A stretch of 64,000 bases of DNA, from NCBI RefSeq assembly GCF_013177315.1, contig NZ_CP053661.1, positions 4,216,001-4,280,000 of the forward strand, given 5' to 3'. The translations under genes were made by a program, and so were the position numbers. The notes under the pieces were generated by a model. That model ran no database searches, had not been told where the DNA came from, and saw only the letters and a list, made by a program, of their open reading frames with translations. Source of the DNA: Thermoleptolyngbya sichuanensis A183 (GTDB lineage: Bacteria > Cyanobacteriota > Cyanobacteriia > Elainellales > Elainellaceae). Shown piece after piece: positions 17,685 to 27,445 of this stretch (positions are counted from its first letter, which is position 1; every line of letters starts with the position of its first letter).

Positions 17685-17803
17685 GGATGGCAGCACAGAT
17701 GGCAGCACAGATGGCAGACGGGCGATCACCCAGCCCCATCACCCAGCCTCATCACCCAGCCTCAAAACTCAGCCTCAAAACTCAGCCTCAAAACTCAGCC
17801 CTA
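17685..17803. repeat. Three consecutive short tandem arrays upstream of the RTX lipase-like gene
   Basis: Going downstream there are ATGGCAGCACAG units, then CATCACCCAGCC units (about three), then TCAAAACTCAGCC units (three). They fill the leader immediately before the start at 17829 and replace any obvious ribosome-binding site. Confidence 0.75.
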
Positions 17804-17828
17804 GGCTCTTTTACAACCACACGACACC

Positions 17829-19304
17829 ATGAACCCTCTCCATCCGATTTACGAAATTCTGGCTAAAGAAATCGTCGCGGTATCCGACAACCCCCAGTTT
17901 CAGCCGCAGGTTGATGCATCTCTAGCTCAGGCAGGCTACACCATTGACCAAATTTTCAACGACCCCACGACGGGCTTTCAGGCATTGGGGCTGAAGTCCA
18001 CCACGCCGGGGAAGCCGCCCGTGCTGGTGTTTCGGCAGACGAACGAACTGTTAGACGATTTGGCCAACCGAGATCCCAATGGGGTTGGGTTTGCCCAGTT
18101 TCAAGCAAATCAAGACGACCTGGAAGACGGGCTGCTAGCCACCTTTGCGGCGACGGGCGTGCGTCCCGATATTATCGGCCACAGCTTGGGCGGCGGCATT
18201 GCCCAAATTGCGGCCGCTGAGCTAACGGATTTGGTGGGGGAAATCGTCACGTTTAACTCGCCAGGAACCAGCGGGGCGATCGCCGCTCAGTTCCTTGCCG
18301 CAGGTGGCACAGACAAGACCGTCACCCATTACGTGGTCAAAGGCGATTTTGTGTCGCTGGGCGGGCAGGCGTTTATCAACGGCAAGGTGGTCTTGCAGGC
18401 CTACACCGACCCTGCGATTAACCCCATCACCCTGCTCGACAAGCATGGTCAAATCCGCCGCCTGCTCAGCACGCCGCCCGAAGGTTACACCACGACAGAA
18501 CTCTCCATTGCCGAACTCAGCAGCCCTACGTTTAGCTTCATTGGCGATTCCGATTTCAACGAGTTTCTGGCAGCGCTCAATTTTGTCAATCCGGGGCTGG
18601 CGGCTCAACTGGTGTCTCGTGCCAGCGTGGAAGCCCTCCGCATCTCGCCCAACTTCTCCTTTTTGGGGCTGGTGCTGGGCGCACGGGCGGCCCTGGCTCC
18701 AGAGCAAGATAACTTTTTGGTGGGCGACGATGCCGACAACACGGCCAACGGCGCAGGCGGCAATGACCAAATCTTTGGCAACGGCGGCAACGACCTGATG
18801 CAAGGCGGCGCAGGCAACGACACGATCTTCGGCGGGGCGGGCAACGACACCTTGCTGGGCAACAATGGCAACGACTCGCTGAATGGCGGCAACGGAGCCG
18901 ATCAACTGGTCGGCGGCGCAGGCAGGGATACGCTGATTGGCGGCAACGGAGCCGATACGCTGATTGGCGTGAACCCAGACTCGCAGCGGCCCGGGCGGGG
19001 CGAGGTGGATGTTCTCAATGGCGGCAACGGCCCCGATGTATCCCTGCTGGGCAACGCCAGGGGCGTGTTTTATGATGACGGCAACCCCAACCAAGCAGGG
19101 CTAAACGATTACGCGCTGATTACGGAATTTGGCACGGGCGATCGCCTCCAACTGAAGGGCAAAGCCGCCGACTATCGCCTACAAAACCTGGGCATCAGCA
19201 CGCAAATTTTCCTGCGGCAAAGCAGCGGCCCCGACGAACTCATTGCCATTGTGCAAGGCGCACGGCTCAACCTCACGAGCAGCCAGTTCACCTACGTTGC
19301 CTGA
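17829..19304 (+). CDS. RTX calcium-binding protein with lipase-like alpha/beta-hydrolase domain
   Basis: A 491-residue protein. Residues 1-290 form a lipase-like alpha/beta hydrolase with the nucleophile elbow GHSLGGG (Ser119). From about 295 to 385 there are glycine/aspartate-rich RTX nonapeptides (GGAGNDTIFGGAGNDTLLG and similar), which bind calcium as a parallel beta-roll. A C-terminal domain of about 100 residues (ITEFGTGDRLQLKG) follows, common in cyanobacterial RTX proteins. There is no N-terminal signal peptide, so type I (ABC-dependent) secretion via the C-terminus is expected. No HlyB/HlyD/TolC genes are adjacent. It might be an extracellular lipase; activity is inferred. Confidence 0.85.
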   Translation: MNPLHPIYEILAKEIVAVSDNPQFQPQVDASLAQAGYTIDQIFNDPTTGFQALGLKSTTPGKPPVLVFRQTNELLDDLANRDPNGVGFAQFQANQDDLEDGLLATFAATGVRPDIIGHSLGGGIAQIAAAELTDLVGEIVTFNSPGTSGAIAAQFLAAGGTDKTVTHYVVKGDFVSLGGQAFINGKVVLQAYTDPAINPITLLDKHGQIRRLLSTPPEGYTTTELSIAELSSPTFSFIGDSDFNEFLAALNFVNPGLAAQLVSRASVEALRISPNFSFLGLVLGARAALAPEQDNFLVGDDADNTANGAGGNDQIFGNGGNDLMQGGAGNDTIFGGAGNDTLLGNNGNDSLNGGNGADQLVGGAGRDTLIGGNGADTLIGVNPDSQRPGRGEVDVLNGGNGPDVSLLGNARGVFYDDGNPNQAGLNDYALITEFGTGDRLQLKGKAADYRLQNLGISTQIFLRQSSGPDELIAIVQGARLNLTSSQFTYVA

Positions 19305-19315
19305 GGGACGTAGAA

Positions 19316-20953
19316 TCAGGGACGGCGGCGGCCCCGCTTGGGGAGTTGGGTGGAAAGCAGCAGGCAGACCACGCTGACGGCAATGGCGACGAGTAGCGCA
19401 ATCTTCATGCCTTCGACGGCGGCCAGGCGGGCCACTTCGGGAAGCTGCGCCATCACGGGTTCGGGCAGCACTCTAGCCAGCGCCTCTCGGCGTTCCTGCT
19501 TGGAAAAGGTCTGCACCATCCGCTGCAAAGCGGTAATGGCGTTTAGTCGCTGCTCGCTCGAAAGGCTCAGCCCCATGAGTTGCGCGACCTGATCCACCAC
19601 ATCAATAGAGGCCGAGGTAATCAAAATCGTGCCCAAAATGCCGCGCCCCAGAGAACTGCCCAACTGCTGGCACGGGTTATAGATCCCGGTTCCTTCGGGT
19701 TTTTCCCGCTTTGAGGTGGTGGCGTAGGTGAGCCTACCAATATAGACCGAAAATAGTCCCGACCCCATGCCCATGAGCATCAGCGCGGGCAGGATGCTGA
19801 GGGTTGTCATGTCGGGGGCGATCGCCCAATACATCGCCAGCAATCCCACAATCAGCAGCGATAGCCCAATATGCACCAGATATTTGGGAAACAATTGCTG
19901 ATCGATTTTCAACCGCTTGAGCAGCAGCACCACGACCACCACCATCGTCAGGGTGTAGGGCAAAACGGCGATCGCCGTCTGAAAGGGGTTGAGCGGCAGA
20001 ATGATCGGCAGCGATTGATATAGGTTGAACTGAATGCCAGACGTGACCAGCGTATGCAGCATCGCCGTCAGCAAACCGTTCACAAACACAGCGTTTCGCA
20101 GCAGCCCCACGCGCATCAGCGGAATGCCAGCGGGCTGCTGCTGCTGTCGCTGCCAGACAGCAAAAAAGCCAAGGCAAATCACCCCCACCGAAATCAGCGT
20201 CGGCACAATCGACACCGCAAAGGGCGGAATCACCAGCCCCGCAATCGAAAAGACCTGCTTGGGCTTCCACCAGCCATACTCCCCCGCCAGCCCCACGCCC
20301 AGCAAAATACTGCCAAAGCCCAAAAAGGACACCAAACCGCCCACCCAATCGATCGGAACCTTGCGGGGAACCGAGGTAGAGGGCAAGGTTCTGCCCATCA
20401 CCATCACCAGCACAAAGACAATCAGCGACGGGGTAAACGACCAGCGCCAGCCAAAATGAGACGCGATGAAACCGCCCAGCAAGCTCCCCGACAGACCGCC
20501 GATTACCGAGGCCAGGATGAATGCAACGGTGGCCTGCTCCTCCTGTTTGCCGTCGTAGGCAAAGTCCATAATGCTCCAGGGAGCGCTGACCAAGGGGGTC
20601 GCCGCCAGCCCCGTCAGCAGCGAAAAGCTGACCACCCAGAACCCAATCGTGGGGCTGAGGGCCATGGCCACAATGCCGAGGCCATAGAGCAACAGTCCAC
20701 CCAAAAAGATTCGCTCTCGCCCATAGAACCGACACAGGTTTTCACTCGTCGGCGCAAAGGATGCAGTGACCAGGGAAAACAGCACCAGCGCACTCTGGAT
20801 ATAGCCGATGCTGGTGTTCAACTCCCGCACCAGGAGGGGCATGACGGGCGAAATGACGCTGATGTTGTAGGCAATCAGAAACAACGTCAGCCAGAGCGCC
20901 CAAAACTCTTTTTTGCTAAGCGTGATAGATGGATTAGGAGCGTCTGCGTCCAT
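19316..20953 (-). CDS. Major facilitator superfamily exporter (DHA2-like, 14 TM)
   Basis: A 545-residue membrane protein. The N-terminal MFS motifs are LFLIAYNISVISPVMPLL in helix 1 and a motif-A-like stretch (ENLCRFYGRERIFLGG) between helices 2 and 3. Motif C-like GLSGSLLGGFIASHFGWRWSF follows, then two extra central helices, suggesting the 14-helix DHA2 drug-proton antiporter family. The C-terminus is basic. The substrate cannot be inferred. It converges on the RTX gene with only 11 bp between stop codons. Confidence 0.85.
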   Translation of the reverse strand: MDADAPNPSITLSKKEFWALWLTLFLIAYNISVISPVMPLLVRELNTSIGYIQSALVLFSLVTASFAPTSENLCRFYGRERIFLGGLLLYGLGIVAMALSPTIGFWVVSFSLLTGLAATPLVSAPWSIMDFAYDGKQEEQATVAFILASVIGGLSGSLLGGFIASHFGWRWSFTPSLIVFVLVMVMGRTLPSTSVPRKVPIDWVGGLVSFLGFGSILLGVGLAGEYGWWKPKQVFSIAGLVIPPFAVSIVPTLISVGVICLGFFAVWQRQQQQPAGIPLMRVGLLRNAVFVNGLLTAMLHTLVTSGIQFNLYQSLPIILPLNPFQTAIAVLPYTLTMVVVVVLLLKRLKIDQQLFPKYLVHIGLSLLIVGLLAMYWAIAPDMTTLSILPALMLMGMGSGLFSVYIGRLTYATTSKREKPEGTGIYNPCQQLGSSLGRGILGTILITSASIDVVDQVAQLMGLSLSSEQRLNAITALQRMVQTFSKQERREALARVLPEPVMAQLPEVARLAAVEGMKIALLVAIAVSVVCLLLSTQLPKRGRRRP

Positions 20954-21365
20954 GTCGTATATTCACAGGCGAAGAAATCAGTATAACCATCGAGGAAATC
21001 AAGATCGCCTTGTAAGTCATCGCGTGGAATCTTTATTCTGAAACGATTTCATCATTTTCGGCGATCGCCATAGGATTTCATATCATTTCGTCAGTCCAAA
21101 ATCCAGAACCTATACACACGAGTAGTTTCAGCTTTGCCGAGCTTTCTGAAGGATTATGGGGCATTGTATTGGAGCAGCGTCGTTTTCAGCTTTGCATGAA
21201 GATATGGCGCGATCGCAACAAAACCGCAAACCACTCGCTGCGATCGCCCATCTGCTTCAAACCATGATGCGGTTGAGAGGACTCGTAACCTTATCGCAGG
21301 AAAGGTTATGAATCTTCTGAAGGGAGTAACGACTGAAGAGATATTAGAGCTGATTTATAAAGTAG
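20954..21365. other. Spacer holding the unresolved left end of an IS5-family remnant
   Basis: The part nearest 21365 belongs to the IS5-type remnant. A small hairpin (AACCTT...AAGGTT) lies at about 21286-21308. I could not fix the terminal inverted repeat of the element. The rest shows nothing recognisable. Confidence 0.4.
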
Positions 21366-21933
21366 CTAAGCTGCCAAGCGCTTGAGCATCAATTGAATCA
21401 TGGCACCGTAGATCATGGCTTCACTCATTTCGCAATACAATTCGTAGTCTTTGCTCAAGCGTCGATAGCGATTCAACCAGCCAAAAGTTCGCTCCACAAT
21501 CCAGCGCTTAGGCAGAATTTCAAACGACTTGGAGGTTCGTTTGATGACTTCTACGCGGACAGGTTCCCCACAGACCTGTTGGACTGCATGGGCAAACTTC
21601 TTGCCGCTATACCCCTGGTCTACCCACACCACCTCAAGCCGGGAGAGTTTATCGCTGGCTTCATCGAGCGTGACCACGGCTCCAAGCCGTTCTGAGGCAT
21701 TCGCTTCGGTGACTAATACCCCAATTAAAAGCCCTTGGGAGTCTACAACGAGGTGGCGCTTACGCCCCTTAACCTTTTTGCCACCGTCGAAACCGTAGAT
21801 GCCCCCCCTTTTTTCGGTGGTCTTGACCGATTGGGAATCAGCAATTGCCACACTGGAGTCTATGGTTCTGCCCATTTTCTGCCGCAGGTCTGCTCGGAGT
21901 TGGTCGTGCATCTGCTGCCAAATCCCTGACTGC
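21366..21933 (-). pseudogene. IS5-family transposase, 5' part missing
   Basis: About 190 C-terminal residues of an IS5-type DDE transposase remain. IADSQSVKTTEKRGG holds the first catalytic Asp (DSQ), VVWVDQGYSGKK the second, and RWIVERTFGWLNRYRRLSKDYE the glutamate-containing R-E-F-W-R-LSKDYE signature. The N-terminal third that would precede RQSGIWQQMHDQL is absent: homology stops exactly where the neighbouring IS4-family element begins, and no matching piece is found on its other side. The copy is therefore inactive, and a deletion accompanied or followed the IS4 insertion. Confidence 0.85.
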
Positions 21934-23178
21934 CTGACACATCTTTTTATGCGGACTGCCCGGGTGTCGGCTGGCAGCACAAGGATTGAATTCTAGAAAA
22001 CCAAATGCGGTCATAATAGTGGGCTTCAGCTTTTTTAGAGGCAAAACAGGGTTCAGGGTCAACGGTAAATAGGGCAATCAGCTGAAGCAGTGTTCGCCCT
22101 TTATTGACGGCACCCTTGAGCCAGCGCAAACCTATGTTGAGATAGCTAATCCCTCGCCTCCAGTGCGGGTCAACCTGGCAGCGTAGCCCATCGAGTTGCA
22201 CCGCCATGCCCTGGGTCGTGCCATCAAGGATAGCGATCGCCGCGACCAGATAGAGGCGTTCGAGAGCCGGAGCGGAGCGGATGCCGGAAGCTTCTAACTC
22301 AAAGACACCAGATTTAGAATCGAGGAAAAGCTCCTCGACTCGAAAGCGGAGAGCATATTGCCACAGGGTATTGAGGGAGGGAGACTCATCAGTGATGACC
22401 GCCCAGGGTTCCTCGACGCCTTTGACATGAGCCAGCACCAAATTGCAGCGCCAGCGCCCCTCGCTCCAGATTCCCACCCCTTCATAGAGTCGAGCTTCAC
22501 CTTTGGGAGGCCACAGATAGCCTACCTTAACAGGATGACGGCGCGGACCCTGCACCACTACGTCACTGGGCAAGCGTAAACAATAGTGCCAGCGACTTTG
22601 GCTTAGCCACTCCAGCAGGTCATGGTTAGCAAACCCGCGGTCGGCTAACACCATCACATCGGGGTACGACTGCAACAGCCGATGGGCTAACCGCAGCATG
22701 GGGAGGTATCGCTTCGTGCTGACGGTGGCACTGGGATGCTCCAAAACCCGCCACAGCAGCGGCACCGCTCGTCCGCAACAGGTAACCGTCAGGTGAATCC
22801 TGCAGTAGCGATTCCACAACACCGTCGTATCGAGCGCCAGGTAAAGCCGCCGACCTTGCCAGCGATGGATGGCGGCTAGCACCAGCGGCACGTACAGACT
22901 TTTGACCCGCACCCGGCGATTGCCTAGGAAGCGCTGCCACCGGCGTTCGGTGCTTTGCGCCTGACGGGCCCGACTGGGCACATAGGCTTCCCACTGCGGC
23001 AGGCTCAACCGACCGCTGCACACCAGGGCCGTCACCATCCACGCCAGCGCTTTGAGGTGGCGCAGGTCGCGGGCATTACTGGATTGACGCAATAACGACA
23101 GCACTTGATCATAGAGGCAGGTGGTGGCTGGCATGATACAGACCCTGAGATGACGCAAATTTCAGCGTCTCATGTCAG
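21934..23178. mobile_element. IS4-family insertion sequence abutting the IS5 remnant (ends approximate)
   Basis: The boundaries are set where IS5 homology ends on the left and at a short shared end motif, CTGACA (left, plus strand) and TGTCAG (right). I find no target-site duplication: the flanks are CCTGACTGC and CTCACCTTT. The terminal repeats are much weaker than those of the second IS4 element in this window. Confidence 0.55.
21947..23134 (-). CDS. IS4-family transposase
   Basis: A transposase of about 395 residues. LALDTTVLWNRY carries the first catalytic Asp, MVLADRGFANHDL the second (DRGF), and YALRFRVEELFLDSK the IS4 hallmark Y-(2)-R-(3)-E-(6)-K. ATG at 23134 (MPATTCLYDQVLSLL) is the likely start. 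The frame is open throughout, so the protein may be active, although the element's ends look unusual and no target duplication is seen. It is related to, but clearly diverged from, the transposase at 24915 in this window. Confidence 0.85.
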   Translation of the reverse strand: MPATTCLYDQVLSLLRQSSNARDLRHLKALAWMVTALVCSGRLSLPQWEAYVPSRARQAQSTERRWQRFLGNRRVRVKSLYVPLVLAAIHRWQGRRLYLALDTTVLWNRYCRIHLTVTCCGRAVPLLWRVLEHPSATVSTKRYLPMLRLAHRLLQSYPDVMVLADRGFANHDLLEWLSQSRWHYCLRLPSDVVVQGPRRHPVKVGYLWPPKGEARLYEGVGIWSEGRWRCNLVLAHVKGVEEPWAVITDESPSLNTLWQYALRFRVEELFLDSKSGVFELEASGIRSAPALERLYLVAAIAILDGTTQGMAVQLDGLRCQVDPHWRRGISYLNIGLRWLKGAVNKGRTLLQLIALFTVDPEPCFASKKAEAHYYDRIWFSRIQSLCCQPTPGQSA

Positions 23179-23537
23179 CTCACCTTTTCCCTCTGTTGAC
23201 GAGGTCTCAACTCTTTCAACCACTTGTGTCAGGCAGTCAGGTGGCGCGGTTTAACCCAGTGAATCCTTCAACAGCAGGAAATAGAATTAAGCCACGTGTG
23301 GAATACGATGTCCAGCAGGTTGTGCCGTTTTCTGCTCCGGGCCCTGTTCGCTACTTGTTGCGTCCTGTCTTTTTCCTGGTTGATCTGGTCGTGGGTCTGT
23401 TAATCACACTTTCTAAAGCTGCTGGCAGCCTGATTCGCCTGATTATTGACCCTGGCAATCGGCTGTTTGTGCCGTCGGATGACGATGAAGATGATGACAC
23501 CGATCAAAAGCCGCCAGAAGAAAACATTCCGCAGTAA
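23172..23537 (+). CDS. Hypothetical membrane-associated protein, start at an IS boundary
   Basis: A 121-residue frame with a hydrophobic stretch (YLLRPVFFLVDLVVGLLITL, about residues 61-80) followed by an amphipathic helix and a very acidic tail (SDDDEDDDTD). I do not recognise a family. Its first ATG overlaps the last bases of the IS4 element at 23178, with no ribosome-binding site. The original 5' end may have been lost, or transcription may come from the IS. It ends 57 bp before the haemagglutinin-type gene, so it could once have been part of that transcription unit. Confidence 0.5.
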   Translation: MSAHLFPLLTRSQLFQPLVSGSQVARFNPVNPSTAGNRIKPRVEYDVQQVVPFSAPGPVRYLLRPVFFLVDLVVGLLITLSKAAGSLIRLIIDPGNRLFVPSDDDEDDDTDQKPPEENIPQ

Positions 23538-23594
23538 AAGCGTTTGTGGCGGTTGGTTCTAAACAACCAATAAGAACCAATAAGGGGAAAACCG

Positions 23595-24815
23595 GTGAAG
23601 CAGACTATGCCCTTCTGGAAATTGCGCTGGCTTTTGAGTCGCAAGTCTCTGAGCAGCGCGATCGCCCTTGTCTTTTGGGGATGGGTGCTGGGCGATCGCG
23701 CTTTCGGTCGCCCCATCGCCGACAACAGCCTCGGCACAGAGTCTTCACGGGTGGAGCCTGTGTCTGGGATGAATTTTCAGATTCACGGCGGGGCACAGCG
23801 GGGGCGCAACTTATTTCACAGCTTGCAGCGGCTGGATGTCGAGCGGGGCGGTAGCGTGTTCTTCGTGCCCGATGCAGGGGTGCGGACGATTTTGACTCGT
23901 GTGACGGGCGATCGCCGCTCAAATATTCGCGGCACACTGGGGGTTGTGGGAGATGCCAATCTGATTTTAATGAATCCCAACGGCATTCTGTTTGGGCGCA
24001 ATGCGCGGCTAAACATAGCCGGGTCGTTTGTGGGCACGACGGCAGATGCGATCGCATTTGGTGATCAGGGCTTGTTCAGCGCGCTACCGACAGAAGTGCC
24101 TGCCGATTTGACGATCAACCCTTCAGCGCTGCTATATCGCCAGATTGCGCCTGCGCCTATCGAGGTCTATAGTCGCCATCCCAGAAGTTTTGAAGATCCG
24201 CCCTTTTTCAGTTTCACAGGCTTGCAAACTGGAGAAGCGCAAAGCCTGTTGCTGGCAGGAGGAGGAGTTATATTAGACGGCGGCATTCTCAGCACGTTAG
24301 GGGGAGCAGTTGAGATAGGCGGGCTAAGCCAGCCAGGGCAGGTCGGCTTGCAGTGGCAGCGGGCGGGACAGTCGTTTTCTGCAAGGCCGCGCCTGCGATG
24401 GAGTCCTGATGCCAGCCTAGCCGATGTCCGCGTGGTGAATGATGGGCAAATTGTGACTACGGTGCTAAATCCAGCAATAAAGGAGCCGGGAGGAATTGCG
24501 ATCGCTGCCCGTCGATTAACCGCTCGAAATGCACAGTTTTTAGCAGGCAGCAGCGGAGCCAATGCAGGCGTAATTTCGCTGATTGCCAGTGAGCGGCTTG
24601 ATCTGCAAAATATTTCTGCCATTGCAACGGAGGCCACAAACGGAAACTCTGGAGACATCACCTTCTCAGCACCAAACATTACCCTGTCAAACACTTACGT
24701 TTTCTTCAACACACAAATTGAAGGGAACGCCGGAACGCTGCGAATTCAAGCTAGCGATACCCTAATTCTTCGCAACTCAACGCAACTCCGCAGTGAAGTT
24801 GATGGCAGGGGAAAC
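23595..24815 (+). pseudogene. Filamentous-haemagglutinin-type exoprotein, 5' part (split by IS)
   Basis: The first 407 codons of a two-partner-secretion exoprotein. A GTG at 23595, with AAGGGG just upstream, starts a signal sequence (RKSLSSAIALVFWGWVLG). The haemagglutination-activity TPS domain follows (about 40-160), with NLFHSLQRLDVERGGSVFF and ILMNPNGILFGRNARLNIAGSF-type motifs, then beta-helix repeats. The frame runs into the inserted IS4 element and stops at 24827 with three IS-derived codons. Removing the IS and one target copy joins it in frame to 26115-27218, giving one 774-codon gene. The truncated product could be secreted but lacks the C-terminal domain. Confidence 0.88.
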
Positions 24816-26104
24816 CTGCTTGACTGACAAAACAGGTTAAAGCTGGAACGAAAGCCATGCGGGAAGCAGAGCATGATTTAGGCTGAGAAGTAACCACACA
24901 AACCAGTCAAATCAATGTCACCGACTTCCCGTCTTTATGATGCGTTGAATGATTTTCTGCGTCAATGCGACATTCAGTGGCAGGATGCTCGCCATCTGCA
25001 AACACTGTGCTGGATGATCATTGGCATGATTGGAAGCCAAAACGTTCATCTCAATGGATTTGGGGTGTATGTGAGGAGTCGCGCTCAAATGGCTCAATCC
25101 CACCAACGCCGGTTTCGCCGCTGGTTGTCGAATCGGCGGATCAATGTCGCGTCCGCTCATCATGCGCTGATTGGGCAGGCTCTGTCCAACTGGCAGACCC
25201 AACGACTCTACTTAAGCCTCGATACAACGGTCGTATGGAATTGTTTCTGCATCGTCTGGGTCGCAGTGGTGTACCGAGGAAGAACGGTTCCGGTCGCTTG
25301 GAAAGTGGTGGCGCAATCAAGCAGCACCGTCAGGTTGTGGACGATTCAACGGGTACTGCGGCAAGCGCAACGGCTGATGCCCGAGGGTGTCGCGATTGTC
25401 CTTTTGGCAGACCGAGGGTTTGCCGATGGCAAGTTGATGAAATACCTCCGGGAGAATCTGGGTTGGCATTTCCGCATCCGCATCAAACGCTCCTTCCAAT
25501 TTCAGCACCAAGGGCAGTGGCGCCAGGTATCGTCGGTTCAATTGCAACCAGGACAAGCTTACTTTACGCCTGCAGTGTCGGTGGGTAGAACAAAGCCCTA
25601 CGACAATGTTTACCTTGCCTTTGCCCACGACAAACTCAGCAGCGAGAATTGGACAATTGTGAGTGATGAGCCGACGAACTTGCAGACGTTTGCCCAATAT
25701 CGACTGAGATTTCAGGTGGAGGAGTCGTTTTTGGATTTGAAGTCCAACGGGTTTAATCTCGAAGCCTCCAGACTCAGAGACAAGGTTGCCCTTTCCCAGT
25801 TGTGTGGGGTAATCGCCTTGACGATGCTGTTCTTAGTTCTCCAAGGGGTGCAAGTGGTCGCATCCGGCAAGCGTCGCCAAGTCGATGCTCACTGGAAGCG
25901 CGGCATGAGTTATCTCAAGCTGGGCTGGAATTGGATTCGGCTGGCTATCACTCACCAGTGGAAGATTCACGTTTATCAGTTCCTCTCCTGTTCACCTGAC
26001 CCTCAACCTGCCATCGCATCAAGGCGACAACACGATGACTCCCTAAAGCGTGAATTCACTGTCCTCAGCCGTATTCCAGCTTCTTAGTTTTGTCAGTCAA
26101 GCAG
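24816..26104. mobile_element. Intact IS4-family insertion sequence
   Basis: A 1289-bp element with perfect 18-bp terminal inverted repeats: CTGCTTGACTGACAAAAC at 24816-24833 and its complement at 26087-26104. It is flanked by a 10-bp target duplication CAGGGGAAAC (24806-24815 and 26105-26114). One intact transposase gene fills it. Perfect ends and duplication indicate a recent simple insertion. Confidence 0.95.
24915..26087 (+). CDS. IS4-family transposase (intact element)
   Basis: A 390-residue DDE transposase. LSLDTTVVWNCF and IVLLADRGFADGKL contribute the two catalytic aspartates, and YRLRFQVEESFLDLK is the Y-(2)-R-(3)-E-(6)-K signature with the catalytic glutamate. Length and spacing are normal for IS4. 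The stop codon reaches the right terminal repeat. With perfect ends and a target duplication, the element is probably still competent. It interrupts an exoprotein gene in the same orientation. Confidence 0.95.
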   Translation: MSPTSRLYDALNDFLRQCDIQWQDARHLQTLCWMIIGMIGSQNVHLNGFGVYVRSRAQMAQSHQRRFRRWLSNRRINVASAHHALIGQALSNWQTQRLYLSLDTTVVWNCFCIVWVAVVYRGRTVPVAWKVVAQSSSTVRLWTIQRVLRQAQRLMPEGVAIVLLADRGFADGKLMKYLRENLGWHFRIRIKRSFQFQHQGQWRQVSSVQLQPGQAYFTPAVSVGRTKPYDNVYLAFAHDKLSSENWTIVSDEPTNLQTFAQYRLRFQVEESFLDLKSNGFNLEASRLRDKVALSQLCGVIALTMLFLVLQGVQVVASGKRRQVDAHWKRGMSYLKLGWNWIRLAITHQWKIHVYQFLSCSPDPQPAIASRRQHDDSLKREFTVLSRIPAS

Positions 26105-26114
26105 CAGGGGAAAC

Positions 26115-27218
26115 TCTGGCAGCATCATTTTGCGGGCTGGACGCTATCTAGAGATTGACAACAACACTGCCATTGACTTGTTCACTGGCGATGGTCAATT
26201 TGGCAACATTGAAGTCTTTAGCGGCGGGGATTTAACGCTGGACAACCAGAGCCGCCTCTCAGCCCAGACTGGGGGAAGCGGAAGCGCAGGCGATGTAGTA
26301 GTGCAGGCAACAGGCTCGATTGTGATGCGCGGGATGTCTCAAATCGACAGCTCTTCCTTTGCAAATACTCGCCAGCCTGGTCTTTTTGGCAATGCAGGTA
26401 ATGTCCGTTTGCAAGCAAGCCATATTCTGCTTGATCAGAAAAGTAAAATTACGACTGTTGTTTCTGTTCCCCAAGGACAGGGGGGAAATGTGATTGTAGA
26501 AGGGCGATCGCTCCTCCTCAGAAATGGCAGCAGAATCTCCAGCAGGGCTGACATTGATGAACGCCTTGGCGGTAGCAATGGAGGGAATATTTTTATCAAT
26601 GCGGATGTGATTGCAGCGGTGGCCTCGGAAAACAGCGACATTGATGCCAGTGCTGTCGATGGGCGGGGTGGATCGGTTGATTTAACCACTCAGGGTCTCT
26701 TTGGTATCGTCTTTCGCCCAGCGCCAACTGATCGCAGCGATATCACTGTTAACTCCAGATTCGGGACGGATGGCACAGTCACGATCAACGGGTTAGTGGT
26801 TGACCCCAGCCAGGGTCTAGTCGAACTGCCCGCCCAACCTGTAGATGCCTCGCGGCTGATCGCCAGAGGGTGCGGTACAGCAGGCACAGCGATCGCCCTG
26901 TCCCAGCGGGAATTTGTCGTCTCTGGGTGGGGCGGGCTACCTGCTGCACCGGGGGACTTGCAAGGAAGTGGGGCGATCGCCGCAAATTGGGCTGATCCAG
27001 GATCACCAGGTTATTCCGCTAATCGACCGCTCCGACCCTCCAACCCAGCCCAAACTCTCCCCTCCCCAACGCCCCTCACCGAGGCCCAAGGCTGGATTCG
27101 CAACGACAGCGGGCAGGTGCGGCTGGTAGCGGAAGTGCCAATGGCAGCAGGCAGCCAAATCGCCTCAGTAGCCTGCGCGTCCGGTGGGCCCGATTCCCCT
27201 GAGTCACACTCCGAATGA
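26115..27218 (+). pseudogene. Filamentous-haemagglutinin-type exoprotein, 3' part (split by IS)
   Basis: The 367 codons cut off from the 5' part at 23595-24815. The sequence resumes with SGSIILRAGRYLEIDNN and continues as beta-helix repeats (GGDLTLDNQSRLSAQTGG, GNVIVEGRSLLLRNGSRIS). It ends in the C-terminal domain usual for cyanobacterial members (ASRLIARGCG, then FVVSGWGGLPAAPGDL). No start codon with a good RBS is present, so it is probably not translated alone. The stop codon falls next to a tandem array with a 71-78 bp unit. Confidence 0.85.
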
Positions 27219-27436
27219 GCGTGCTGAAAGCCCCGCGCACCCTGGACTGGAAATCGAAAATCGAAAATTGAAGATCGAAAATTCAAAGAGTGTGCTGAAA
27301 GTCCCGCGTACCCTGGAATGGGAATCAAAAATTGAAGATCGAAAATCGAAAACCGAAAATCCCAAGAGCGTGCTGAAGGTTCCATTAACGCTGGACTGGC
27401 AATCCAAAATCCAAAATCGCCAATCCAAAATCGCTA
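27217..27436. repeat. Three tandem units of 71-78 bp ending in AAATC-rich heptads
   Basis: Units start at 27217, 27288 and 27366. Each begins GAGYGTGCTGAA, passes through CCCTGGA-type sequence and ends in runs of AATCGAAAATC or AATCCAAAATC. A single diverged unit is found at about 32779-32835, and the heptad tail (CCAAAATC) also at 48936-48963 and 36028-36060. The first unit overlaps the stop codon of the exoprotein gene. Confidence 0.8.
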
Positions 27437-27445
27437 ACCAAACGG

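Noticed and set aside
18222-19094. 290-codon minus-strand frame across the RTX lipase-like gene
   Set aside because: It mirrors the glycine/aspartate repeat coding of the real gene and shows no domain; a shadow frame of high-GC sequence.
20054-20986. 310-codon plus-strand frame across the MFS gene
   Set aside because: Composition is dominated by His, Gln, Arg and Pro, as expected for the antisense of a membrane protein.
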